A stretch of 6,307 bases of DNA from an uncultured Collinsella sp. (GTDB taxonomy: Bacteria > Actinomycetota > Coriobacteriia > Coriobacteriales > Coriobacteriaceae). The first letter of the stretch is position 1. Each line of letters begins with the position of its first letter. Below are positions 1 to 6,307 of this stretch, piece after piece. The notes under the pieces were generated by a model. It was not told the origin of the DNA, did not search any database, and worked only from the letters and a program-made list of their open reading frames with translations. The stretch is from assembly GCA_900544755.1 (NCBI GenBank), contig UQWQ01000105.1, positions 1-6,307 of the forward strand, read 5' to 3'. Made by a program: the position numbers and the translations under genes.

Positions 1-27
1 AGGCGGGCGCCCCGGGGACGGACAAAC

Positions 28-564
28 CTACTCCGTCTCGCCCGGTCGAGCGCCGCGGGCCAGGGCGTCCTGGTACTCCTTGACTGCCTTGATCCTCTGC
101 ATCGGCTTCAGTCGCTCGAACATAGTGTTGCCATGCAGGTGATCGATCTCGTGCTGCAGGCACACGCAGAACAGGTCGCCCGAAGCCTCGTAGCGAATCA
201 GGTTGGCATCCAAGTCGTACGCCTCGACGACGACATGGTCGGGACGCTCGATCTCGCAGCTAATGCCAGGGATGGAAAGGCAGCCCTCGCTAAAGGGCAC
301 CAGATGGTCACTCTGCTCAACAATGACGGGGTTAATGAGCACGTACGGGTCGTAGTCGTTCTTGTCGCTGTAGTCGCAGTCGATGGTGACGAGCTGAATA
401 AGCTCGCCGATCTGCGGAGCAGCCAGGCCGCAGCCGCCGTTGTCGAACATCATCTTCTTCATCTTCTCGGCAAGCGCCTCGATCGCCGGGGTGATCTCCT
501 CGATGACGGCACACTCCTGGCGCAAACGAGGGTCGGGCGACAGTACGATTCCGTTGGCTTCCAT
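28..564 (-). CDS. def: Peptide deformylase
   Basis: Metalloenzyme that removes the formyl group from the N-terminal formyl-methionine of nascent proteins at the ribosome exit. All three family motifs are visible. Counting from the start chosen here, they are GCGLAAPQ (residues 44-51), EGCLS (93-97, metal ligand Cys95) and HEIDH (138-142, ligands His138 and His142, catalytic Glu139). The product is 178 aa, close to the ~170 aa of E. coli Def, with a short charged C-terminal tail. An in-frame ATG lies two codons upstream at 570. It directly abuts the Shine-Dalgarno AAAGGA (570-575) with no spacing, whereas the ATG at 564 sits 5 nt from it, the same spacing as in metK, so I prefer 564. The gene follows the priA stop by 18 nt and is probably co-transcribed with it. 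No terminator is visible in the 27 nt after its TAG, so the operon likely continues off the left edge, perhaps into fmt (inference). Identity is very secure; only the start is open. Confidence 0.96.
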   Translation of the reverse strand: MEANGIVLSPDPRLRQECAVIEEITPAIEALAEKMKKMMFDNGGCGLAAPQIGELIQLVTIDCDYSDKNDYDPYVLINPVIVEQSDHLVPFSEGCLSIPGISCEIERPDHVVVEAYDLDANLIRYEASGDLFCVCLQHEIDHLHGNTMFERLKPMQRIKAVKEYQDALARGARPGETE

Positions 565-569
565 GGCCA

Positions 570-575
570 TCCTTT
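570..575 (-). promoter_or_regulatory. Shine-Dalgarno of def, decides the start
   Basis: Read on the minus strand this is AAAGGA. It overlaps the first base of the upstream ATG (568-570) and lies 5 nt before the ATG at 562-564. Normal spacing therefore favours the downstream ATG as the def start. Confidence 0.6.
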
Positions 576-582
576 CAGGTTG

Positions 583-3036
583 TTACATCAAATCATAGGC
601 GTCGACGTCAACGCTCACGCTCACGCCGCGCACGGAGCCCACCTCTTTGAGGCAGGCGTCGATATCATCAGAGACATGGTACCCCACGGGCGACTTCACA
701 AGCAGATGGAAGCGGTAACGGTCCTTGGCTCTCTCGATTACACACGAAGCCGGGCCCAGCACCTGCGGCACGGCACTCCCCGCCCGCAAAAAATCGGGCG
801 CGGCGGCATGCCAGCGGCGCTTAAGAAGCTTTGCGATGCGCCCGATATAATCCTGCGCATCGTCGCGGTTTGCAGACCACACCAAAATGTTAACCAGGCG
901 CACGAACGGCGGATACAGTGCGTCGCGGCGCTGGTCCAGGTCGTAGTCGGTAAAGATCGAGCGATCGTGCTCGGCGACGGCGCGGATGACCGGATCCTCG
1001 GGGAGATACGTCTGGATGATGACCTCGCCAGGGCGATCGCCGCGACCGGCGCGACCGGCGACCTGCTCCAGCAAATCGTAGGCGCGCTCCCCTGCGCGGA
1101 AATCCGGCAGCTTGAGGGCGAAGTCAGCATTGACCACACCCACGAGCGTGACCTCGGGAAAGTCGAGGCCTTTGGCGATCATCTGGGTGCCCAGCAACAC
1201 GGCGCAATCGGCCGCATCGAACTGCTCGAGCAGCTTTTTGTGCGCATCCTTGCCGCGCGTGGAATCGGCATCCATGCGGATGATGGCGACGTCCTCGGGC
1301 AGCATCTGGTGCAGTGCGTCCTCGATCTGCTGCGTGCCCAGCCCCATTTTTGCCAGGTAGCGACTGCCACATTTGGGGCAACGACTCGTGGGCGCGGGAT
1401 ACGGCTGCACGCGCCAAGACGAACCGCAGGTGTGACATTGCAGCGTGTGCGTGCGCTCGTGATACGTAAGCGCTGTGGAGCAGTGGTTGCAGGTGGGAAC
1501 GCAGCCGCACTCGCGACACATCAGGAACGGCGCAAAGCCACGGCGGTTATGCAGCAACACGGCCTTCTCGCGGCGCTCGGCCACACGTTCCAATCCCTCC
1601 ATCAAGGGTTTTGAGAACATGGAGCGGCTACCGTGCGAAAACTCGCGGCGCAGGTCGGCAATGCGGACCTCGGGCAGCACGGCGTGTCCCGGGCGCTCGG
1701 GCATCTCGACGCGCGTCCAAGTGGTGCCGTTATACGTTCCATGGCGGCAGTGGTCGAGGGCCTCGGCAGAAGGCGTGGCCGACCCCAGCACGAGCGGGCA
1801 GCGATAGCGGCGCGCCATCTCGGCTGCCACCTCGCGCGCATGGTAGCGCGGACTGGAGCCCTGCTTGTAACTAGTCTCGTGCTCCTCGTCGATGATGATG
1901 AGGCCCAAGTCGCTGAGCGGGCAAAAGAGCGCCGAGCGGGCGCCGACCACCACGCGGGCCGCACCGCTGGCGACCATATCCCACTGGTCGAGACGCTCGC
2001 CAGCAGAAAGACGCGAATGGAAAACGGCCACCGTCTCGCCAAAGCGCGAGCGGAAGCGGCCGACGGTCTGGGCCGTCAGCGAGATCTCGGGCACCAGCAC
2101 GCAGGCAGAGCGACCGGCTGCGAGCACGCGCTCGATGGCGGAGAGGTAAACCTCGGTTTTGCCGGAGCCGGTGACGCCGTCGACCAACACCACGTCGCCA
2201 TGAGCGTCCAGACGGGCGCGCTCAATCTGCGCGAGTGTCTGTTGCTGGCCGTTGGTAAGGGAGACCGGCGCCTTGCCGCTTGCCGAGGACAGCGTGGTCT
2301 GCTCGCTGCAGCCACGCCAGGCGCGGCGCTCCTCCACCACCACGACGCCGCGCTTTTCGAGCGCTTTGATGGTCGCCGACATGCTGTTATAGAGAAGATT
2401 AAGGTCGCGAGTCGTAACCGGGCCGCACTGCAGCGCCTCGATGAGCTGGCGCTGACGGACCGCGGTCTTGGGCGGCGTATAGTCAAAGCCTTCGGGCGTA
2501 AGCATCACCCAACGATTTTGGATAGGCTTGACGGCGGGCCGTTCAACAGTCCACGCATCGTCGTCGCCCTTGACCACACGCGGGCTGCCGCCCGGGGGCA
2601 AAAACAGGCGCAGGCACTCGGAAAGCGTCGCGACATACTCGCGGCTCATCCAGCGTGCGATGTGGGCAGCCTCGGCGGTAAAGAGCGGTTTGCTGAGGAT
2701 GGCCTCGATGGGTTTAATGCGCGCGGGGTCGAGGGCGTTGTTGCCCTGCAGGTCGCCCAGCTCAGGGGCAATGTCGACGACATAGCCCGCGGCGGCACGG
2801 TTACCAAAGTGAACCAGGACCGTGGATCCGATCTGGACCTCGTTGGCAAGGGAGTCAGGGATGCCGTAGGCAAACGGCTCGGACAAAGCACGGGTTGGGA
2901 TGTCGAGGACCACGCTCGCATAGGCGGCGACGGGTTCGGGTGCGGGCTCGGGCTGCGCCGGGGCGGCGGCAGGGGCCGCGGACTTCGGAGCTTCCTTAGG
3001 TTCCGGCGAACCAAACAGTGACAGTTGCTCGGCCAT
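583..3036 (-). CDS. priA: Primosomal protein N' (replication restart helicase PriA)
   Basis: 3'-to-5' superfamily 2 DNA helicase that recognises stalled forks and D-loops and starts replisome reloading. Domains in order: N-terminal tail (1-39); 3'-DNA-binding domain (about 40-140); winged-helix region (about 190-240); helicase core with Walker A GVTGSGKT (287-294) and Walker B DEEH (383-386); zinc-binding insertion with four CxxC pairs (Cys507/510, 516/519, 534/537, 553/556; Cys512 is extra); motif V around GTQMIAKGLDFP (616-627); motif VI QVAGRAGRG (658-666); C-terminal domain ending in VDAYDLM. All catalytic and zinc residues look intact. At 817 aa it is longer than E. coli PriA (~730), partly because of the Ala/Pro-rich tail, which begins MAEQLSLFG and contains a beta-clamp-type motif. 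The start is supported by AGGAGG at 3047-3052, 10 nt upstream. It is followed closely by def and preceded by the gltX terminator. No convincing promoter of its own is visible, so it may use a weak one in the 89-nt gap or readthrough from gltX. Confidence 0.97.
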   Translation of the reverse strand: MAEQLSLFGSPEPKEAPKSAAPAAAPAQPEPAPEPVAAYASVVLDIPTRALSEPFAYGIPDSLANEVQIGSTVLVHFGNRAAAGYVVDIAPELGDLQGNNALDPARIKPIEAILSKPLFTAEAAHIARWMSREYVATLSECLRLFLPPGGSPRVVKGDDDAWTVERPAVKPIQNRWVMLTPEGFDYTPPKTAVRQRQLIEALQCGPVTTRDLNLLYNSMSATIKALEKRGVVVVEERRAWRGCSEQTTLSSASGKAPVSLTNGQQQTLAQIERARLDAHGDVVLVDGVTGSGKTEVYLSAIERVLAAGRSACVLVPEISLTAQTVGRFRSRFGETVAVFHSRLSAGERLDQWDMVASGAARVVVGARSALFCPLSDLGLIIIDEEHETSYKQGSSPRYHAREVAAEMARRYRCPLVLGSATPSAEALDHCRHGTYNGTTWTRVEMPERPGHAVLPEVRIADLRREFSHGSRSMFSKPLMEGLERVAERREKAVLLHNRRGFAPFLMCRECGCVPTCNHCSTALTYHERTHTLQCHTCGSSWRVQPYPAPTSRCPKCGSRYLAKMGLGTQQIEDALHQMLPEDVAIIRMDADSTRGKDAHKKLLEQFDAADCAVLLGTQMIAKGLDFPEVTLVGVVNADFALKLPDFRAGERAYDLLEQVAGRAGRGDRPGEVIIQTYLPEDPVIRAVAEHDRSIFTDYDLDQRRDALYPPFVRLVNILVWSANRDDAQDYIGRIAKLLKRRWHAAAPDFLRAGSAVPQVLGPASCVIERAKDRYRFHLLVKSPVGYHVSDDIDACLKEVGSVRGVSVSVDVDAYDLM
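3013..3027 (-). other. Putative beta-clamp-binding motif QLSLF at the PriA N-terminus
   Basis: Codons 4-8 of priA encode Q-L-S-L-F, which matches exactly the bacterial sliding-clamp (DnaN) binding consensus QL[S/D]LF known from polymerases, MutS and other clamp clients. It lies at the extreme N-terminus, ahead of a Pro/Ala/Glu-rich linker (about residues 9-38) likely to be disordered, which is a typical setting for such peptides. The motif is seen directly; its function is inferred. Confidence 0.5.
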
Positions 3037-3064
3037 GGCCCCAGCACCTCCTATCCCATACGTC

Positions 3065-3102
3065 TACAGAAACAAGAGCCCCGCTCGGGGGGAACGGGGC
3101 TC
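3065..3102 (-). terminator. Intrinsic terminator after gltX
   Basis: A perfect 8-bp GC-rich inverted repeat (GAGCCCCG at 3076-3083, CGGGGCTC at 3095-3102) has an 11-nt loop. Read leftward it is followed by TTGTTTCTGT, a mediocre T-rich tail. It lies 23 nt beyond the gltX stop and 39 nt before the priA start, so it should end or attenuate gltX transcripts. The long loop and interrupted T tract suggest incomplete termination, which could let some transcripts read into priA. Confidence 0.65.
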
Positions 3103-3109
3103 GGATACA

Positions 3110-3121
3110 TGCGTATACGCA
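3110..3121. repeat. 12-bp perfect palindrome between gltX and its terminator
   Basis: TGCGTATACGCA is its own reverse complement. It sits 4 nt after the gltX stop codon and just before the terminator stem. It is too compact to make a good RNA hairpin and could be a dimeric protein-binding site or chance. Confidence 0.3.
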
Positions 3122-3125
3122 GCTG

Positions 3126-4601
3126 CTACAGCGCCATCGTGCGGGCGCGGTCGATGCGCGCCAGGCAGTCGTCGCGGCCGACGAGCGCCATGGTCTCGCC
3201 CAGCGGAGGGCTCACCATGTTGCCGCAGACGGCAACGCGCACGGCCTGGAACACCACGCGCTTCTTAAGGTCCATCTGCTCGGGCAGCGGTTCAAGCGCG
3301 GCGTCGATGGCCTCGGCAGTCCACTCGTCCACGCCCTCGAGAGCAGCCTTGGCGGCGTCCAGAATGGCACCCATGCCCTCCTTGGCCAGGCCCTTGTTGA
3401 CGGACTTCTCGTCATACTCGAGCGTCTCGGCCGTGGCAAAGATGGGGGCGGCAACGGTCACGGCGTCGGCCGGCATCTTGGTGCGCGGCTTGACGATAGC
3501 GGCAAGCGCGTCAATCCAGTCCTCGCCGTACTCGACGTTACCCTCGATGAGACCCGCCTCGTGCAGCTCGGGAACCATGATCTCGTCGGCAAACTGAGCA
3601 TCGGACATGCCGTTGATGTACTCGGCATTGACCCAGTCGAGCTTCTTGGGGTCGAAGGTCGCCGGGTTCTTGGAAATGCGGTCGAGCGAGAACTTGCTGG
3701 CCAGGACATCGCGCGGGATGATCGTAGTCTCGCCGTCGAGCGACCAGCCGAGCAACGCCAGGTAGTTGACGAACGCGTCGGGCAGGTAACCGGCATCGCG
3801 GTACTCCTCCACCGAGGTGGCGCCGTGGCGCTTGGAGAGCTTCTTGCCATCGGCGCCCAGAATCATGGAGATGTGGGCGAACGTGGGCACGGGCGCACCG
3901 AGAGCCTCATACACCATGACCTGGCGCGGGGTGTTGGAAAGGTGGTCGTCGCCGCGGATGACGTGGGTGATCTTCATCATGGCGTCGTCGACGACGGTCG
4001 CGAAGTTGTACGTGGGCGTGCCGTCGGAGCGGAAGATGACAAAGTCGTCGAGCTCCTTGGCGTCGAAGGTCACCTCGCCGTGGACGGCGTCGTGGATGAC
4101 GACGTCGCCGCGGTCCTCGGGCACCTTAATACGCAGGACGTAGGACTCGCCGGCCTCGATGCGGCGGCGGGCCTCCTCGGGATCAAGATCGCGGCAACGG
4201 CGCTGATAGCCCTGGAAGGGGTCCTTGCGCTCCTGCGCGGCCTTGCGGTCGGCGTCGAGCTGCTCCTTGGTGCAGAAGCAGGGATAGGCCTTGCCCTCGT
4301 CCCAAAGCTTCTGGGCGGCCTGCTTATACAGGTCCAGGCGCTCGGTCTGGGCGTAGGGGCCAAAGTCGCCGCCCACCTCGGGGCCCTCGTCCCAGTCAAG
4401 GCCCAGCCAACGCATGGCGCGCAGGATGATCTGTGTGTTCTCGTCGGTGGAGCGGGTGGGGTCGGTGTCGTCGATGCGCAGGATGAACGTGCCGCCGTTT
4501 GCGCGGGCGAAAGCCCAGTTATAGATAGCGGTGCGGGCGCCGCCGATGTGCAGCTTGCCCGTCGGTGAGGGTGCAAAGCGGACGCGAACGTCTGATGCCA
4601 T
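3126..4601 (-). CDS. gltX: Glutamate--tRNA ligase (GluRS)
   Basis: Class I aminoacyl-tRNA synthetase that attaches glutamate to tRNA-Glu in the cytoplasm. The N-terminal Rossmann fold starts with FAPSPTGKLHIGG, holding the HIGH-type motif HIGG at 18-21. The KMSKS-type loop is KLSKR at 254-258 in DGKKLSKRHGA. Cys108-x-Cys110 followed by Tyr132-x3-Cys136 fits the zinc site seen in some GluRS and GluQ-RS proteins. The C-terminal half (about 320-491) is the helical anticodon-binding region. At 491 aa it is slightly longer than E. coli GltX (471). The frame stays open 29 codons further upstream, but the start at 4601 has GAGGAG at 4608-4613 with 6-nt spacing and begins MASDVRVRFAPSP, as family members do; the upstream extension runs through the promoter. 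Whether it also mischarges tRNA-Gln for the GatCAB amidotransferase pathway cannot be decided from this window. It diverges from metK and ends at a hairpin terminator before priA. Confidence 0.97.
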   Translation of the reverse strand: MASDVRVRFAPSPTGKLHIGGARTAIYNWAFARANGGTFILRIDDTDPTRSTDENTQIILRAMRWLGLDWDEGPEVGGDFGPYAQTERLDLYKQAAQKLWDEGKAYPCFCTKEQLDADRKAAQERKDPFQGYQRRCRDLDPEEARRRIEAGESYVLRIKVPEDRGDVVIHDAVHGEVTFDAKELDDFVIFRSDGTPTYNFATVVDDAMMKITHVIRGDDHLSNTPRQVMVYEALGAPVPTFAHISMILGADGKKLSKRHGATSVEEYRDAGYLPDAFVNYLALLGWSLDGETTIIPRDVLASKFSLDRISKNPATFDPKKLDWVNAEYINGMSDAQFADEIMVPELHEAGLIEGNVEYGEDWIDALAAIVKPRTKMPADAVTVAAPIFATAETLEYDEKSVNKGLAKEGMGAILDAAKAALEGVDEWTAEAIDAALEPLPEQMDLKKRVVFQAVRVAVCGNMVSPPLGETMALVGRDDCLARIDRARTMAL

Positions 4602-4641
4602 GGAAATCTCCTCGATTGCAGGATGGATGTCTAACCGCATC

Positions 4642-4647
4642 AGTATA
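4642..4647 (-). promoter_or_regulatory. Likely -10 element of the gltX promoter
   Basis: On the minus strand this reads TATACT, five of six matches to TATAAT, in the context TTTATACTGATG. Transcription would start near 4635, giving a leader of about 35 nt, too short for a T-box or other large riboswitch. No good -35 hexamer is seen 16-18 nt upstream. Confidence 0.45.
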
Positions 4648-4682
4648 AAGCAACAATGCCCACCTCCGCACAAAGGGCACCG

Positions 4683-4774
4683 ACCCACTCATTGGGGACA
4701 GACTTAAATGACCAGTCGCTGGAGACATTCTTAGTTTGAGGCTACTCATTTAAGTCTGTCCCCAATGAGTAGGT
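4683..4774. repeat. REPIN/MITE-like inverted repeat in the gltX-metK gap
   Basis: Arms at 4687-4711 and 4746-4770 are perfect 25-nt inverted copies. Allowing one mismatch extends them to 29 nt (4683-4711 and 4746-4774). The core of the left arm is TTGGGGACAGACTTAAATGA, and the spacer is 34 nt. The right arm is itself a hairpin (CTACTCATT at 4742-4750 pairs with AATGAGTAG at 4764-4772, 13-nt loop); the left arm keeps a 5-bp version (TCATT/AATGA). No open reading frame for a transposase lies inside, so this is non-autonomous. It lies between two genes that start away from it, so it is not needed as a terminator. It resembles REP doublets mobilised in trans by REP-associated tyrosine transposases, but membership in such a family is inferred. 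Confidence 0.8.
4712..4739 (+). repeat. Degenerate third copy of the repeat unit in the spacer
   Basis: Aligned without gaps to the left arm at a 27-nt offset, 4712-4734 matches 4685-4707 at 17 of 23 positions (for example TGGAGACA against TGGGGACA). With one inserted base it then also matches the closing TGA. The spacer is therefore not random filler: the element looks like a decayed direct repeat followed by an inverted copy. Confidence 0.5.
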
Positions 4775-4806
4775 GCGGAAAGGGTGTGAATGTTTGATTT
4801 ACGCGC

Positions 4807-4812
4807 TATGAT
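4807..4812 (+). promoter_or_regulatory. Candidate -10 element of the metK promoter
   Basis: TATGAT matches TATAAT at five of six positions and lies 67 nt before the metK ATG. No clear -35 hexamer is found 16-18 nt upstream (GTGTGA at 4784-4789 is poor). Start of transcription would fall near 4819, which would exclude the 5' strand of the leader helix described for this gene; the two readings compete. Confidence 0.35.
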
Positions 4813-4879
4813 GTGCCCTTGCATAGAGAGCCCGGCGGAATGGTAACGGTCGCTGGGACACGTTTTTGAAAGGACAATC

Positions 4880-4882
<3 letters not shown>
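4807..4882 (+). promoter_or_regulatory. Structured metK 5' leader, possible translational SAM riboswitch
   Basis: Two pairings are visible. A central stem joins CCCGGCG (4831-4837) to CGCTGGG (4851-4857): 7 bp including one G-U pair, with a 13-nt loop. An outer helix can form between 4808-4820 and 4870-4881: ATGAT pairs with ATCAT, then TG with CA, CC with GG and TT with AA, with single-base bulges, about 11 bp in all. The outer helix would bury the Shine-Dalgarno AAAGGA (4869-4874) and the AUG. Translational SAM riboswitches of the SMK and SAM-VI type control metK by hiding the ribosome-binding site, so the position and logic fit. I cannot confirm the conserved binding core. The SAM-I consensus is absent. 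The helix may also be fortuitous. Confidence 0.3.
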
Positions 4883-6160
<1,278 letters not shown>

Positions 6161-6197
6161 GCCAACGGCAAAAGCTGCAGCCACATATCGATGCACC

Positions 6198-6234
6198 AAA
6201 AGAAGTACCGCCCCCAAGCGGTACTTCTTTTTTA
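6198..6234 (+). terminator. Strong intrinsic terminator of metK
   Basis: A perfect inverted repeat pairs 6198-6211 with 6218-6231 (core AGAAGTACCGC / GCGGTACTTCT), with a 6-nt loop CCCCAA, and runs into six T residues (6228-6233). It begins 37 nt after the metK stop. On the opposite strand the stem is followed by TTTT, so it may also work for a convergent gene entering from the right. Confidence 0.92.
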
Positions 6235-6307
6235 TTAATTCGGTAGTGAAGATGTTTCGATATGAGCCCACGCTGCGTCCCCAGCTAATAAATTTTGCCA
6301 TCTACCA
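6235..6307. other. Intergenic tail with no recognisable gene
   Basis: After the terminator the sequence becomes A+T-richer. No credible coding region or RNA gene is visible up to the right edge. The only structure is a 4-bp stem GCTG/CAGC (6272-6275, 6282-6285) enclosing part of a GTCCCCA heptamer that also occurs in the inverted repeat near 4760. Confidence 0.5.

Noticed and set aside
133..1614. 493-codon plus-strand open frame over def and priA
   Set aside because: Antisense to two genes with complete family motifs; the translation shows no recognisable domain and reflects the high-G+C codon bias.
1633..3021. 462-codon plus-strand open frame opposite priA
   Set aside because: Mirror frame of priA; low-complexity Ala/Gly/Arg composition and no motifs.
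3054..3075. priA promoter using TTGTTT as -35
   Set aside because: No acceptable -10 hexamer at 16-18 nt; the T-rich stretch is better explained as the terminator tail.
3018..4568. 516-codon plus-strand open frame opposite gltX
   Set aside because: Mirror frame of gltX, rich in Val/Gly/His/Leu as expected of a complement of biased codons; no motifs.
4602..4688. N-terminal extension of GltX with a Cys-rich, zinc-knuckle-like stretch
   Set aside because: It runs through the likely -10 element and the Shine-Dalgarno, and GltX proteins begin near the MASDVRVRFAPSP start; the cysteines are fortuitous.
4519..4749. 76-codon minus-strand open frame across the palindromic repeat
   Set aside because: Overlaps the gltX start and the inverted repeat in another frame; no motif or ribosome-binding site supports it.
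4820..4879. SAM-I (S-box) riboswitch or SAM-dependent terminator before metK
   Set aside because: No S-box consensus. The TTTTT at 4863-4867 is 5 nt away from the central stem and followed at once by the ribosome-binding site, so it is not a convincing attenuator.

Overview
This 6.3 kb window is G+C-rich housekeeping DNA, most likely from a Coriobacteriia-type actinobacterium (Collinsella-like). That placement is inference. It rests on the base composition, the strong codon bias that opens long antisense frames, and the association of metK, priA and def, which in many actinobacteria lie together as metK-priA-def-fmt. No tRNA, rRNA, CRISPR array, prophage or insertion sequence is visible.

Layout. 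Three genes run leftward on the minus strand, in transcription order gltX (glutamyl-tRNA synthetase), priA (replication-restart helicase) and def (peptide deformylase). gltX is separated from priA by a hairpin terminator. priA and def are 18 nt or less apart and form a transcription unit that probably continues past the left edge. metK (S-adenosylmethionine synthetase) runs rightward, diverges from gltX across a 278-nt gap, and ends at a strong hairpin terminator. The last ~70 nt hold no recognisable gene.

How the genes work together. GltX charges tRNA-Glu. MetK converts methionine and ATP to SAM. Def removes the N-formyl group from nascent proteins. PriA reloads the replisome at collapsed forks. 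They form a core growth cluster rather than a pathway. The actinobacterial order appears rearranged, with gltX between metK and priA and metK inverted.

What deserves attention. (1) The gltX-metK gap contains a perfect 25-bp inverted repeat (29 bp with one mismatch) with a 34-nt spacer. The spacer itself carries a third, degenerate copy of the repeat unit, so this is a REPIN- or MITE-like palindromic element. (2) The metK leader can fold so that its ribosome-binding site and AUG are sequestered by an upstream strand around a central GC stem, an architecture reminiscent of translational SAM riboswitches that control metK (SMK/SAM-VI type). (3) PriA carries a canonical beta-clamp-binding pentapeptide (QLSLF) at residues 4-8 on a Pro/Ala-rich N-terminal tail that E. 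coli-type PriA lacks. (4) MetK has an ~18-residue insertion in its first domain.
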